Source: Karalla daura (taxonomy: Eukaryota > Chordata > Actinopteri > Chaetodontiformes > Leiognathidae). From it: DNA of 64,000 bases. Positions 24,500 through 38,023 of this stretch are shown here, piece after piece. The position numbers were made by a program, and so were the translations under genes. Where the stretch lies: NCBI GenBank assembly GCA_029224185.1, contig CM055189.1:23597603-23661602 (forward strand), read 5' to 3'. Each line of letters begins with the position of its first letter. Position 1 is the first letter of the stretch. The notes beneath the pieces were generated by a model, which did not search any database, was not told the origin of the DNA, and worked only from the letters and a program-made list of their open reading frames with translations.

Positions 24500-25711
24500 G
24501 CCCCGCGCGTTTTCCTGCTACATCAACCCCTCGCACCCGCAACAAGACGTAGCCGCCGAGCACATTCTGCCGGCCGGCCCCGCTCGCAGGCAGGCAAACA
24601 AAGAGGGCGTCAATGGCGCTATCGAAGCAGAAACACATTGCATTGACACAGAGTGAGACGTTTAAGAACGAGCTCAAATGCACCGCCCGGAGCATCGTAT
24701 TCGGTCACAGGGCGATGCATCGTAGCGACATGTCCTGACGAATGAAACGGAGCCAGGACTCCCAGAAGGCGGCACTTCATATGCACAGCGTCATATTCCC
24801 CGGCACTGACGCATCGCAGCCAACCCCAGTTTGCCCCGATAACCCAGGGCACGAGGCACAGAAGGCCATTACGCGGCGCGGAGGAGCATTACATCCCCAT
24901 GTAGCCATTACTCGCAAGCCGGCGCAGAGCGTCTGGGTAAATGGTCTTAGAAACCCATTCCTTAGCATCTTTTTATGGCCCCTCACGATGAAGGCTTTAA
25001 AAGTAATGAAGCTCCGGAGACCGTCTCCTCGCGCGAGATCAAAGAGGCCGCAGCCGCAGAAAACGAGGGAAAGATGGGGGCAAGAGGAGGAGCGGCGTGA
25101 GAGAAGAAGACAAATGATGCTCTTCCAGGATCACGGAGGATTGATTATGATGGGCTGGCGCCCGCACGCTCCGGCTCTCTATTCTCTTCTATCCGTCTTC
25201 TCGCTCACACTCTGGACCGGGCCTGTCTGGCCGCGGCGGGTCGCGGGCTGCCGCAGAAACTTTTGATCGACGATCTCCCTCGCTTCGCTTTTGGAGGAAA
25301 AAAAAACAAAAACAACAAAAAAAAAAACGCCTCGGCCACCGGGCACGGAGACGTTGCGCGTGAGCTCAGGGATTTAGAATGCATTCCTAGCGCTAAAGTG
25401 CTCCTCGAAAACCACACGCGCGCACGTCCACGAGAGATCAATCGCGGGCCAGAAAGATGAAACGCGTTGGAGGGCTGCGCTGCACATCCGCAGGCGGTCT
25501 CATGCAGCGCTCTGTGCACCTTTGAAGGCCACGGTGTCTGCCCATCACTTGGCAGAGGTAAATGGTCCAACTCGAGCCATACATCTATTGATTTTCTCCA
25601 GGCCTGAGTGACAGAGTGACACACAAACACACACACAGGCACGCACACACTCTCTCTCTACTCTCTCATTCTCTTTTTCTACACTCTGTCTGTCTCTCTC
25701 GTTCCCTCTCT

Positions 25712-25766
25712 CTCCCTCCCTCCCTCCCTCCCTCCCTCCCTCCCTCTCACACACACACACACACAG
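25712..25766. repeat. (TCCC)n followed by (CA)n
   Basis: About nine TCCC units at 25712-25746, then CA at 25748-25766. CT- and CA-rich flanks begin at about 25620. Confidence 0.94.
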
Positions 25767-26132
25767 ACAGCCACACACGCGCACACACGAACACCTGAAG
25801 GACGGGACATTCATTCACATGCTACACCAAAAACTGACATTTTATATAAATGGCAGCATTGACACTTGCAGAATTATGTGTCTGGCAAAAGATTCATGAG
25901 TGTGAGCCGTTGGATGGAGGTCAGCGGTGTCTGCATGAATGCGCTGCTCCGGCACTACAAATAGGGGCTTACAAATTGGCCTAATTAAGTCAATAAGGAT
26001 GTCATGACTTGCCATTAACATTAATATGCAAATACCAGAAGACTGTAGTGAACGCGGTGGATGCGCAGAACGGATATTAATACTGAATGGATGGCACACG
26101 TGAAGTTTGAACTGGCAACATACAGTGAGATA

Positions 26133-26157
26133 GCATACATACATACATACAGTGTGC

Positions 26158-26221
<64 letters not shown>
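26133..26221. repeat. (CATA)n and long (AC)31 microsatellite
   Basis: A short CATA repeat (26133-26151) precedes about 31 uninterrupted AC units at 26159-26221. This is among the longest pure CA runs in the window. Confidence 0.96.
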
Positions 26222-26224
<3 letters not shown>

Positions 26225-26400
26225 ACACGGAAGTCCACTTACAGTTATGATGCACAAAATCCTTGCAGCGGCAGGCGAGTAAGCCAGGGAGACAGTGGGA
26301 GAAAAGCTCCAAAAATGAGCAGAGGCGGACAGACACAGAGACCAAAATAAAGACGAGGAAGAGGAAAGGAGATGTTACGTCTTCCTTCTTCCTCCTAATG

Positions 26401-26500
26401 NNNNNNNNNNNNNNNNNNNNNNNNNNNNNNNNNNNNNNNNNNNNNNNNNNNNNNNNNNNNNNNNNNNNNNNNNNNNNNNNNNNNNNNNNNNNNNNNNNNN
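26401..26500. other. Assembly gap, 100 N
   Basis: Exactly 100 N. It lies between a long CA run on its left and CA/CG and GA repeats on its right, which likely caused the break. Confidence 0.99.
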
Positions 26501-26506
26501 AGACCG

Positions 26507-26929
26507 CGCACACGAACACACACACACACACACACACGCATATACGCAGATACACACACGCGCGCGCACGCACACACACACGCAGCAAACGCATGCACTG
26601 CAGCCTCCGCTGTGACTGAGAACTGGCTAGAGTGAGCCACTGGCGCTACTGCTGTTGCTGCTGTGGCTGGCTTGACAGTAAGCGAGACCGGAGAGGGGGA
26701 GAGTGGGAGGGAGGGAGAGCGAGAGAGAGGGAGAGAGAGAGAGAGAGCGAGGGAGAGGAGACAGAGAGAGAGAACCACAAGAGGGGAGGGAGTCGACGAA
26801 CACAAGCCGCTGAGGTGGAGGGGGAGAGAGAGAGAGAGGAGGAGGGCGGATCACACAGAAGAGGAAGAGACAGAGAGGAAGGAAGGCAAACAATTAATGG
26901 GTCAAGAACCAAGACAGCGCCACAGAAAG

Positions 26930-26977
<48 letters not shown>
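26507..26977. repeat. CA/CG repeat and purine-rich GA block
   Basis: A CA run with CG-rich alternation occupies 26507-26584. Then comes a strongly purine-biased stretch at about 26692-26930, ending in a GA microsatellite at 26930-26977. Minus-strand leucine/serine-rich open frames across it are low-complexity translations of CT repeats. Confidence 0.92.
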
Positions 26978-26978
<1 letters not shown>

Positions 26979-27270
26979 ACAGAAGAATATGGGGAAAGAC
27001 GAGGAGGGCGAGAGGCAGGCAGAGGCAGGGCTGTGTGTCACACCTCGGCTGCAGCCTGTGACTCAGATGGCCAACAGGAAGAGGAGCACTTGTTATGGCT
27101 ACTTGAGTTAACATGAATTGCGATCGCACGGCGCCGGAAGGTGCGTGTTGGGGTGCAGCGTAGACAAACACTTCAAAACACACACCTACACGCTCGAGGA
27201 CCGCACAACAGGCTTGTCGGCAAGCACTCCGCACATCTGAACTCACACGTTTGCTGTCGTGTGCACGGAG

Positions 27271-27319
27271 ACGGGGAGGAGGAGGGGGAGGAGGAGGAGG
27301 GGGAGGAGGAGGGGGGGGG
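27271..27319. repeat. (GGA)n purine repeat
   Basis: GGA and GGGGGA units ending in a G9 run. Purine-only over almost the whole length. Confidence 0.93.
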
Positions 27320-27684
27320 TATAGAACATGCCAGTCCATTTTGAGACTCCAGGACAATGAGGAACAATCCCCCTGCAGCTACGGCGGCGACGCCGAGCTC
27401 AGGTTCGAACTATCTGGGCTCAAACCTTGGGCTAAGCAGGCTTTAACTCACCCCCGCTGACGAGGAGGGGGGGTAGGGGGGGGGTGAGTAATTCTTGGCA
27501 GAACAAAGGACACGCTCCAGCCCGGCCCCCTTATCACCCCGAGCAGGTACACAGGCAAACACAATGGGAGAGGCGCACAAACACGCACACGCACGCACGC
27601 GCCCGGTCGTTTGGGAGCGCACACGCCGACGACTCCTCGCTTTTCAGAACACGGGAGGCGGGGAGGCGGACGGGGGTGGGGGAA

Positions 27685-27707
27685 GGGGGGGGGGGGGGGG
27701 GGGGGGG
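27685..27707. repeat. G23 homopolymer
   Basis: Twenty-three consecutive G on the plus strand. Confidence 0.95.
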
Positions 27708-27867
27708 TCTAAAGTGCCCTCGCCGTCTTCTTTAACGGGTGGGGGGACTGATGTCCGGGCGCCAGGTGGGAGTCAGGGGGTGCGTGAACCCACATCTGCC
27801 AGAGATTAGCCGAGACGCTGCTCCGCCTGCAAACAACCACCCGCTTCCACTTGGTCTGCCAAATCCA

Positions 27868-27870
<3 letters not shown>

Positions 27871-27927
<57 letters not shown>
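27871..27927. repeat. (CA)28 microsatellite
   Basis: An uninterrupted 57-bp CA run. Confidence 0.96.
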
Positions 27928-27929
<2 letters not shown>

Positions 27930-30900
27930 TCTAATATACAATAGAGTTTTGCCGGAATCTTACGGGAACAGAAATGTACGTCGCGCGACGACGCGCACGG
28001 TAAATCCCGGATCAAACGGGCATGTTCTTATTGCGCTCCTCGACGCGCTCCTTTGAAGCTCCGAATGCTTGACGCGTTTCACCGCCGTCGCAACCGCCAG
28101 CTCCGAGAGGCACGCTGGGGCAGGCAGGGACGGGCCTCGCGTGCGGCGCGGGCCAGCCTCCACAGCGGAAATGTTCCAGGCTTCGGGCCTCGAGGGGAAA
28201 TGAACGAGTGCTCCTCAATTCCTGCTTTTTGGCTTCGTTTTTTTTTTTTTTTGCACACAGCCCGGGTGAACACTATCCCGGCCCGACACGCGCTTCATAC
28301 GCGGACCTGGTGCGAACCTGGAGGCATGGATCTGGATGCGTTAGGCCATGTGCAGATCATGGCACCCTGACATTGAGCGAGCTCAGACCACCAGTCTGAC
28401 CACCTCCAGAGTCAGACCGGCACGGACAAAAACGGGGCGGCTTTCCCCGGGTGAGCCAGTGTTCTCATTTTCAGCTGCCTGCTCTCCACACCGCCCCTCT
28501 CATTCTTCCCCGACCTATTCCCTTCACGGTCCTCTACCTTGACCTCATTCCCCTGCCTCTGATCTGTTAAAGCGAAGAAAGGAGTCAGAGACGGAGCCAG
28601 ACCCGGGCTCACCCCGCTTTGCCCTCCCCCAGGCTTCACCGCTTCGCCAGCCGAACAACCAAAGATCCTCTCTCGCGTTTGCAAAGGCAAAGAATTCAGT
28701 GATCCGACACCATATACCTCTGTGGGAACTATCGTGGTGCTACATGAAAGTGTTGCACTTATAGGTGGCTTTTAGCCTGAATGTTGCTTGGCTAGTTTGT
28801 GTAAGGCTATTCATGGTGAAGCTTTCAGACTTGGGTCCGGCCTGCAGGTTCCTGCTTTTCATGGAAGCCGCACGCCTGAAGAATGAGAATTAACTTACGA
28901 GCACGAGTAGCGTCTCCGGGAAGCGGTCCCAACCGGACCATCTAAAAAAGCGCATCTTCTTCCAAAACCAGGCACCGGAAACAATCGGGGTTGTTTTATA
29001 TTCGGGCCAGTACGGCAGGTGCCGCCTGTGAGTTTTGATGCAATGGTCTGTCGGAAATAATGAGCTCCTACTGGACTTTAATTGCATCGCCTGACCTGCG
29101 CGGGGAGAGCGTAGCGGGCCCCCGATGCTGTCCACTTCTTATGGTACGGTCCTGAGGCGACACGCGCTCTCCAAGCAACATGAGGCTTTACGTCGAGGAT
29201 TTATCTGGGTGTACAAACACTGATTTGTGCCCAGATACGACACACTTTGATGTGCTCTCCCACTGTTTTTTTTTTTTGTTTGTTTGTTTGTTTGTTTTTC
29301 TTTTATGCCTTCGCATGCTTTATTAATCGTTTGTGCTATTTCGGGAGTCTTCGTGAACACCTTTTGAAATGCATCAAAGGCGGGAAATGCGGCCACTGTA
29401 AAACAAAGGGTACAAATCCTCGCGCAAACACAAGCCTGAAACGGCAGACATGAATGCCTTATGGCTCTGGTTTTCCCCACAAAAACGGAAGCTAAACTTT
29501 AATCTTTTTCAATCCCAGCGCGATCTTTTGAGGGTAAAATCTGGGAAGTCGGCTCTTAATTGGCATGGCTTTCCATGACTTAACTTCTTTGCGCACATAA
29601 TTCAGCGATAATTCTTATCTCTCTTTGGAGACCGACAAGTGCAAATTACCATGAGGAGACATGGCGTTTGAGGGGATCCACATCAAAACCACATGAGAGG
29701 GGTGGACCTGGGAGGAACGACAACAAAGGGCGCCCTCCGCGTTGGGATTACAAACCGAACCAACATTTCAATATCTGGGCGACGTTTAAAACGGGAGTTG
29801 CGTTGGAGCGGCTTTGTCAACACGTAACGCATTTGCTGGTTTAATTAGCCGGCTGTTTGAAGAATGCAGCTCGCTGCGCTGAAACAGGGGCCGCGACGGC
29901 GACAGACAAACCCCCCGATCGTCATGGCGGCACGTTTCGCCGCCTTTGATGGCGTTGCGGGGACGATGGAGCCTCGCGGATTCCGGGATTCCCGGATGCA
30001 GCTCTCTGTCGGGGCTGCGAGTGGCTGTCATCGGTGGCGGCGTGTGGGTTGCTGCGCTGAAAACGCCACGCGTCCTGCGATCCATAGGAAGCGGGACGAC
30101 ACATTTGCCTCCCCGACTCAGAGAATTTGATGAGGGCGTAGAGGAGGGGGCTGGACCACTTCCACCCGAGAGCTGCATTCTCACAGAAAGCTGAATCCGG
30201 GGAGATTAGGAAAACTCCCCCTCCAATTCCCCTCTCCCGCCGCCACTGTAAGCACACAGAGATCTACAGAGCCGGGGCCGGTGAGTGCTGAACGGCGGCA
30301 GACAGGTTACTGTAGCTCTCTTTTCTTTCCCCGAACACCCTACGGCCTCCAAATATCGACGATCCTCTGTCACGGAGGGAAGACGTGAGGCGTCCAGACC
30401 TGCTCCCTCGCACATTCCTGCAGCCTGTCAGCGCTTGCCCCCAAACGAGAGGCTCTGCCTACCACTCTATTAGCTTCCCCCTCCCTCTGTCCCTGCTCTT
30501 GCTTGCTTAATCACGCCTTGGCCGAATCCCTCTGAAGGCCCGGCAGACTCTCGGCTTCCCTGACACGAGCCTGGGAGTGCAACCAGGCACCGAGAATGAT
30601 AAGGGCGCGTGCTCGAGAGACATTAAAGGGGAAATCAGATTCCGCGCCCACGTCTATCCATTTCACAGACAAAGCTGCAGGTAGCAGAGAGGGGAGAGCG
30701 CGCAGCCTGCCCTTGGTGAGGCGCCCCCCCCCCCCCCACACACACACACACGCGCTCACTTCTGTGCTCCATAAACTTTAATGGCGAACCCCGCTGCAGA
30801 CGAGGTGATAAAAATCAAGGCTCCCGCGCTCACAGTCTGTAAACACGGCCCGGTAGCGGGTCCAAAGAGTGCGCCGGCCCCATCCAAACCCCCCTCCGCC

Positions 30901-31466
30901 GACTTTAAAGTGCCACATTCAAATCGCCGGCCGGCAGACCCGGAGCGGTTTTTCGCGGGGCCGCCGCCCTCACAGACCTCGTTCGTCCGCGTCAGCGGCT
31001 GAGCCACGTGATCGCACACACTAAACAAATGTTTACCATCGGCGGCTTATCAAGAGCCATCAGCGCGCCCTGACGGAGGCCGTGGTTCGCCTCCTCCCCG
31101 GAGTCTGCGGTTCGAGGCCTACAGACGCAGCTGTGCATGCCGAGCAGAGAGAGGGTGCGCTTCTTTTATCACCTTCGAAGCGCGTTGCCAAACTTAACAT
31201 CCTGTCTGTCGCCTCGCCCGCTATCTCAGCCGGCGCATTAGCATGCGGCTCTTCCGACACGCCGCGTAAACACGCCTCGGAACAATGGCAGTCTGCAGCC
31301 TGCCGTCTCGGCTGCAGCGCAGCTGCCGCACCAGGCCGCTGTGTAGTCATTTCCTTGCGTCCACGCTGGAGCACAGAGAATGCGCAGGTTGCAAATCCCC
31401 GTCCTTATGTAACAGCAGGAAGCTGCAAGCTTGCCCCCAGGCCTGAAAGGCTACAGGCTACAGCTG

Positions 31467-31468
<2 letters not shown>

Positions 31469-31514
<46 letters not shown>

Positions 31515-31521
31515 CCTCCAC

Positions 31522-31562
<41 letters not shown>
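31469..31562. repeat. (TC)n then (CA)n compound microsatellite
   Basis: TC at 31469-31512, a short ccacctccaccttt spacer, then CA at 31526-31562. Confidence 0.96.
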
Positions 31563-31566
<4 letters not shown>

Positions 31567-32788
31567 GCGCTCCAGCACAGACGCTCAAGCACATGCACAG
31601 TAATCGTACTATAATATGCTGGCTCATGCCTGGAGTGGTTGATAGCTCTCTTCTTCAGAGAGCGGGGCTATAGGGGCTGTGAAAGTAAACAGCTCGGATC
31701 AAACCAACTCTCAGCTCCCTTTGAAGAGTGCGAGACAATTACGGAGATCAATGGCGCAGCCCAGAGGTGGTTAACAGCCCAGACAGGCAGACAGACAGGG
31801 ATTGATGCCCCGTAGTATCTGGAGAGTCAACTCCTCCGTGACTCCACCGTGCACACAGCTGCGCGTCTCCGCGCCGCACGTGTCGAGCGGCGGCAGGCCA
31901 GGGACAGCGCCCGCCGCTGTCCTCACTGTACCGCAGGCGAAGCGAGCAAACAAGTAGAAACACGTGGAGTAGAAGGGAGTCTGGAAGGGCTTCGTACGGT
32001 GGACATTTAGGACTGTTTGTAAGTGTAAAAAGGGCCGGGAGCGCAACTGAAGGAGAGCTCTCCGGCCCCGTCCTTCTCTGCGGGATAACGTGGGGCCGAG
32101 CCCGTGCAGAAGCTGCGCTCTCAGCCACCTCGCTCCACCCTGACATAGTGAACAGCAGCGGGGGGCAGCGGAGGGTGGGAGAGGCGCGCCAGCCGCCAGC
32201 TATTTTGGTCCCCCCCCCGTACACCGCGGGCATATTAGTCGCCTTAATGACATTTCTGCCAGTCGGTGTGGAACAACACCCGACAGCAGAACCTTTTGAA
32301 CTAAATACACCGCTTATTTGAAAGTGGAGTGTGTCCTCGGTGGCTGCGAGATATCAGATGAATAGATCCAGGACCCGACGAACAGATTCGGGAAGATAAA
32401 GATCAAAACAAACGTATTTGTGTTTCCTGGAGGGGGGGGGGGGGGGGAAGAAAAAAAAGCCTCTGCGAGATGTTAAAAGGCTCCCCAGCCTTTCTCGCGG
32501 GGCGCGCGGAGGGGGAAACAATGTCGGCTGATTCCTATTTATCGCATGATTCCATCTGCGCTAACGGAGCGGAACGACGACGAGAGCCCCCCCCCGCCCC
32601 CCCCGCCCCAGACGCGTTTACTCTCCGGTCCCCCCCGAGTGGGGAGGGGAGGAGAAAGACACCGCGTCGCCATCTTCATCAGCCAGCTGAGAGGGCGGGC
32701 CGCCCAGCCAGCGGTGGCACCCACAAAGTCACCGCATCCGTCTGCCTCACCTGGCCCACCGCGGGGGGGCTCCGATCCGTCCGGAGCA

Positions 32789-32883
32789 GCACACACACAC
32801 GCACACACACACACACACACACACACGCGCACGCACGCGCACGCACACGCGCACGCGCACGCACACGCACACGCACACGCACA
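32789..32883. repeat. 95-bp alternating purine-pyrimidine CA/CG tract
   Basis: Every step from 32789 to 32883 alternates purine and pyrimidine, as CA units mixed with GC units. CG-containing alternation is the classical Z-DNA-forming type. A second CA/CG tract follows at 32973-33027. Confidence 0.95.
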
Positions 32884-33145
32884 GACTTTCATTCAGCACA
32901 AGACCCCGGCCTGGATGGCAAGCTCATCAGCGGCTCAAGTTAGTCATGGAAAATAGCTGTTTTTTTTTCCAAACACACACACACACGCACGCACGCACGC
33001 AGGCACGCACACGCGCGCGCACACACGCCGGGGCAGCCAACAAGCGTCAGCACTTTCCACCAGTGGCTCTCAAAGGAAACCATTACACTGCAGAAAACCA
33101 CGGGAAGCCAGGCAGAAAGGGGATTTTCTCCAGCACTTTTTCTCT

Positions 33146-33153
<8 letters not shown>

Positions 33154-33218
<65 letters not shown>

Positions 33219-33241
33219 TCCCTCTCCTCCTCTCTGCCTCT
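33154..33241. repeat. (CT)n microsatellite
   Basis: Nearly pure CT from 33154 to 33213, then CT/CCT-rich sequence to 33241. Confidence 0.96.
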
Positions 33242-33851
33242 CTGGAAAAAAAAAAAAAAGCTAACTTACACTAAGCTACTTTTGCCAGAGGAGAGAGAGA
33301 AAAAAAAAAGATTACAGTCAGCCAAGCGTCTCATTCACCTGTGACCCAGCAATTCATTTGGCTGATAATCTGCTATTGCAGGTGACACCAACAATCACTG
33401 ATATGACGGGCTGGGAGGGGGAGGGGGGGGGGGGGGGGGAGGCATGGGCCCGGCTGATTGGCGGAGGAGATATTTGATTAGATCCTCAGAATGAATAATG
33501 CATTATGAAATTGATCCGGACAAATCCCACCTCGAAGAGATCGGAGCAGGATTATACAGGGGAGGGCTGGGGAGAGGCTACGACAAAGAGGTCTCCTGGA
33601 AAGGTGCACTTCGGCATCGAGTGGCTGCCCGCCGCTCGACAGGGCAATTTGCCTCGCTCCGTTTGGACGCATGCGGGCCGCGTGCAGGCTGAACGCGCCG
33701 CGTGCGCTGCGGCCACAGCGATAGTTTGCGAGTCGGTCCCGTCACGACAGATGGCCGACCTCAAGGGGATGTCGGTCTCAATCTACTGGGGATGAATTCC
33801 ATATAAACGCGTATAACCCATAAGAGACGTCCAAACGCTAGCAAACGCTTG

Positions 33852-34071
33852 TTCTATACCAGGGGTAGGCAACCGGTTCCACAAAGAGCCGCTGTGGCTG
33901 CAGGTTTTTGTTCCAACCCGTCCATAGCACACAGATTGACCAATCAACTGTCTGAAGACTCAGATCAGTTGATTGCATGAGCCAAATCAGGTGTGCTGCT
34001 GCCTGGTTGGACCACAAACCTGCAGCCACAGCGGCTCTTTGTGGAACTGGTTGCCTACCCCTGTTCTATAC
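33852..34071. mobile_element. Fold-back hAT-type MITE with 8-bp target duplication
   Basis: A 204-bp element at 33860-34063 has terminal inverted repeats beginning CAGGGGTAGGCAACC. The left arm (33860-33907) and right arm (34016-34063) match at 47 of 48 positions, and weaker pairing continues inward. It is flanked by a perfect 8-bp direct repeat, ttctatac, at 33852-33859 and 34064-34071. CAGGGGT-type termini and 8-bp target duplications are hallmarks of hAT transposons. With no transposase frame and only 204 bp, this is a non-autonomous copy. The nearly identical arms and intact target duplication indicate a fairly recent insertion into inpp4b intron 4. Confidence 0.93.
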
Positions 34072-34392
34072 CTGCTCACCATACCGTATGGTACGCACGA
34101 TGCTTTCGCCGCACTCCGCCGCAACACACGTTTACGCTCACATGGATTGCGCGTGCAGCTTTCCACGGTTTCGCCCTCACCGCTGTAGGCCTGCATTGGT
34201 GCAATTATCCGGTCCCCTCCTAGACACGGCACACGGGGGTTTGAGGGGCTGCCGGCCGACGCAAACGATACGGCAGCGGCGAGAGGGTGACACGCTGCGG
34301 CTCCCGTCCGGCCTGCCCGCGAGGCTTTACGGCCACGTGAGGCGTACGTGGCGTCGACCTGGTTTCTTTAAACCCCCCTATTCTCCAGAGTC

Positions 34393-34406
34393 GGGGGGGG
34401 GGGGGG
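34393..34406. repeat. G14 homopolymer
   Basis: Fourteen consecutive G on the plus strand. Confidence 0.9.
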
Positions 34407-35237
34407 CATTTATTTCCCTCCGATTGTCAGTCTCCAACACTGAGAAGTGTGCGAGAGTTAACAGGATTTCCCTTTTTCAATGAGAGAAGGCCGGGGAGAG
34501 CAGTCCTTTCGACGCTCGGAGGGCAATCTCGCCCCAATCTGTGCAGAACCTCACGCCGAAGAAGCACTTTAATTCATTAGCACGTCAAATGCATTGAAAG
34601 GCAAAGCCCATTCGGGTTTTGGAGGCCGGCCATAAAGAACATGTTCCACACGCATAACATCAAGAGCCGCCGCGCTTTATTTAACGACGAGCTTGTTTGG
34701 AGAGCAATAGTCGCAAACAAGACATGCTCTGGCCTATTACCTATATGCATCTCAATGCATCTAGCCAGCAACACAGCGCTTCCCGGCACTTAAAAGTCTC
34801 ATCCAGGGGTGTTTCATATCTGCCGAAGCGAACGTTTCACAAATTATCACACAAGGCAAAGCAGGTCTCTCCCATTCTTTCCCAGCCAACGTTTCATCCC
34901 CAACGTTTCAAAGGAAGCAGCGTTAGAAACAAAAATCAGAGGTGAATCATTAGCACGGCAGTCAGAGCGCGGAAATTTGAAACTTGGGAAAAAACGAGCT
35001 GAAATCAAGGAGAATTTACGGAGGAGGGCTTTCGGAGACGCCCTGCGATGCCTGACGGCTACGGGGCAAATAAGAGGGGGGCGACTCCCAGATTTGAGGA
35101 GGCAAACGGAGGTTCACGGGGGCGTAATTGCGCAATCCACCAAGCGCACTCTTTGTTGCCCGCCTCGGTGGGATGTGAAATTAAACGCACATAGACGGGG
35201 ACAATTTACGGCCAGCCGGAAAGTGTAGAGCGTGAGC

Positions 35238-35263
35238 GGGGGGGGGGGGGGGGGGGGGGGGGG
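35238..35263. repeat. G26 homopolymer
   Basis: Twenty-six consecutive G on the plus strand. Confidence 0.95.
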
Positions 35264-37832
35264 ACGTGCAACTTCTGCGCACAGTATTTCATGTCAGGAG
35301 CGGCTAGGCTCCGGCACCCCCCCCGCGTGGCCGACGTCTCCGCCGCCATGACTGACGCGTGTCAGAGGCGCGTCTCCGCCTGTGCGTCTCGCACAGACTT
35401 TGTTAACCTCTCCCGGGTTCGGTTCAACAATGTGTTTGATTAAAGGTCGGGGGGGGGGGTTCAGCCAGGCTGCTGATGAATGCCAAGGTAGAATCTGCTA
35501 ATACCCCCTCGTCTCGGGAGCAGGCCGAGTAAATCACATATGCTTCTGTCCGAACAGTGTCGGTGGAACAAAGGCGTCTGATTTAATCCCCGAGCCCCGC
35601 TGGCGAGATCCGCGGGAAAGGTTAAAGACCGGCGCTCATCGCCTCTCGTTTTCACCAGCGTGGCGCCGCCCCTTAACCCCGGCGGCGCCGGCGGAGCCGA
35701 TCGGGGGCAAACCGCCCGCTGCGGAGGCAACAGCCGAGGAGGAGGATAATGGCAGGTTTGGCCGACTCCTCTCCTCGGGATGGACAGACCAGAGGACTGT
35801 GGACAGGTGAATGAGGCAAGGCGCTATTTAAGTCCGGCGTGAGATTCACACAGGTTGGCACGCCGCAGTCTACAGGCACGCCACTCGAAAGCAGACCCGC
35901 CCGGATAAACAGCAGCATTCGACGAGAGCACTCACCTTTGCATCGAGTCGACATGACGCTGTGGAACGCTGGTGCCACTGGCAAAGCCTCGGATGCTACT
36001 TCACAAGCCCCTCTACGACCCCATTCTCAATTTGTTGGAGCACCGTCCTCTGTTTTTGCACAGATCTGGTACCCTTTCCGGCTTGCCCGTGACTCTGCAT
36101 CCCTTGCAAAACAACGGAGCAAGGTAACTCCTTCCTGAACTACAGTGAGTGGGAGTGAGAGGAACCAGACAATGCGGAAAAACCAGGAGCGTTCGCAACC
36201 ACATTTCACCCTGTGGTACATGAACGTACCGCACACTGCCCTACTCACGCTCTGATGGTTGACATCCACATACACGTACAAATGAATGGTAGCACGGTGA
36301 TCTTTTAGGTGCCGGCGTGCAGCGCATTATACGCTTGTTGCTACGAGGCAAAAACAGGAAAAATAAAACAGCTGCAGCTACACGTCGGCCGCCTTTGCTA
36401 CAGTTTGATACAGCGTGTTGATAGAACGCTAATGAGAGCGGCGAGTGTGCGATCATTACAGCGGTAAATCAAACACAAACGGGGCCATTAAACCATCTTG
36501 CGTTTTTCTGGCCTGGCAAGGCTCCCGGCGAGCGAGGGACGGGGAGAGGTCACCGCTTTGGCTAATCTTAGTGTTGCCGAGCGGAGCGGCGGCACTTCTC
36601 GCCACCCGTGACATTGGCTGACATTGCCACAGTGGCGGCGAGGGAGGCAAAGTGGCCACCAGACAAGGGACGGCGCTTATCTGAGGACTGCTGCTCTCCT
36701 GGGTTATCGCTGCTCAGCTGTCCACCCGATCACCGCCGAGACCTCTCCTGGATATCTCCCAGATTGGTTCTTGTAAGAGTGCGTTCCTGTGTGTGTGTGT
36801 GCGTGCGTGCGCATGTGCGTGCGTGTCCCCCCTCCGGCCCTCGCGCGCTGTCCGCTCCGTTTCCCCGTCTGCTCCCATTCCGCCCCGCGCTCTCGCTCTC
36901 TGGCAGTAAACTTGTGCACTTACAGAAAATTCCCGCCACGCTGACACTCATCCAGCTAAAAGCAAGCGGCCGCGCCAGAAATATGTCAAGTCACCGCCTC
37001 TTGCACGTCATGATTATTGACAGGGCAGGATTAACCGAGGCTGGGATTCTCCATACTTCAGCAGTTCATAATTGGAGCGACAATTCACCGCGGAACGGTG
37101 GCTGCTCAAACGGCCTCCCGAGACGTGGCTAATATCTGCCAGTCAAACACTTCACAAATCAGGTGGAACAGGCAGAATCGGAGGGGGAGAACCCGGACTT
37201 TGAACAGGGGGGCACGTTCGGTCTGTTCAGCGTTTTGAAGTTTTGGAAATCTCAGTGGAGCAAATTTTCCTGGATGCAGCTCCCCTAACATGTAATTATC
37301 AGTCCACACACAGATTACCTAAAATCTGTATCAGCAGTTCATGGCTTGCTCAAACATAACATGACAAGGCAACACATAATAGAGGCAAAGAATACATTTA
37401 AACACAGTGAAGTCCGAGACGACCACAGAAGGACAGCAGTTTTTCGAGTTCAAGGTCAAAGAGCATTTTTTTGTGTCCGTCTCCACAGAAAACGTTAGGT
37501 CATGTGTTGTCCAAAACTAGCTCATCATGTTCATTTCATCAATTCAGCGGTGTTTTGCACATTCTCTGTTCAGTAAAAGTAAACGTGGGTTGAGGGTCCG
37601 GTTGGCAGGATCCAGGGGGACCTGTTTGCAGACGTGGAAGTCATCATTGCATTAGCGTATAGCCTGTTACTACGTAAACACACAAAAGGGCCGTGAAGAA
37701 CATGCGTGACGCATGGATCACTTTTCATTTCAAAGCTGCATTTGATATGATAAAAACAAAAGTTCAAGCAGGGGACCGGAGAGAAGAATCAAACAACACC
37801 TTGTCCTCCCCGTACAACCTCCATCCAATTTT

Positions 37833-37833
37833 C

Positions 37834-37867
<34 letters not shown>

Positions 37868-37962
37868 GGAAACAGGCCAGCTGTTTGAGATGGAACTTTG
37901 ATCAGCCCTTTCTCAATTTCCCTCAGAAGATATCCAGTGCTATCCCTTTGGTGTAAATGGTG

Positions 37963-38011
<49 letters not shown>

Positions 38012-38023
38012 GCGTGCGTGTGC
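37833..38023. repeat. Two (GT)n microsatellites
   Basis: GT at 37833-37868 (one TTT interruption) and a longer GT run at 37960-38023 with GC-containing units at its end, separated by about 90 bp of unique sequence. Confidence 0.95.

Noticed and set aside
26627..27041. Leucine/serine-rich minus-strand open frames
   Set aside because: Direct translations of CT microsatellites and purine-rich DNA.
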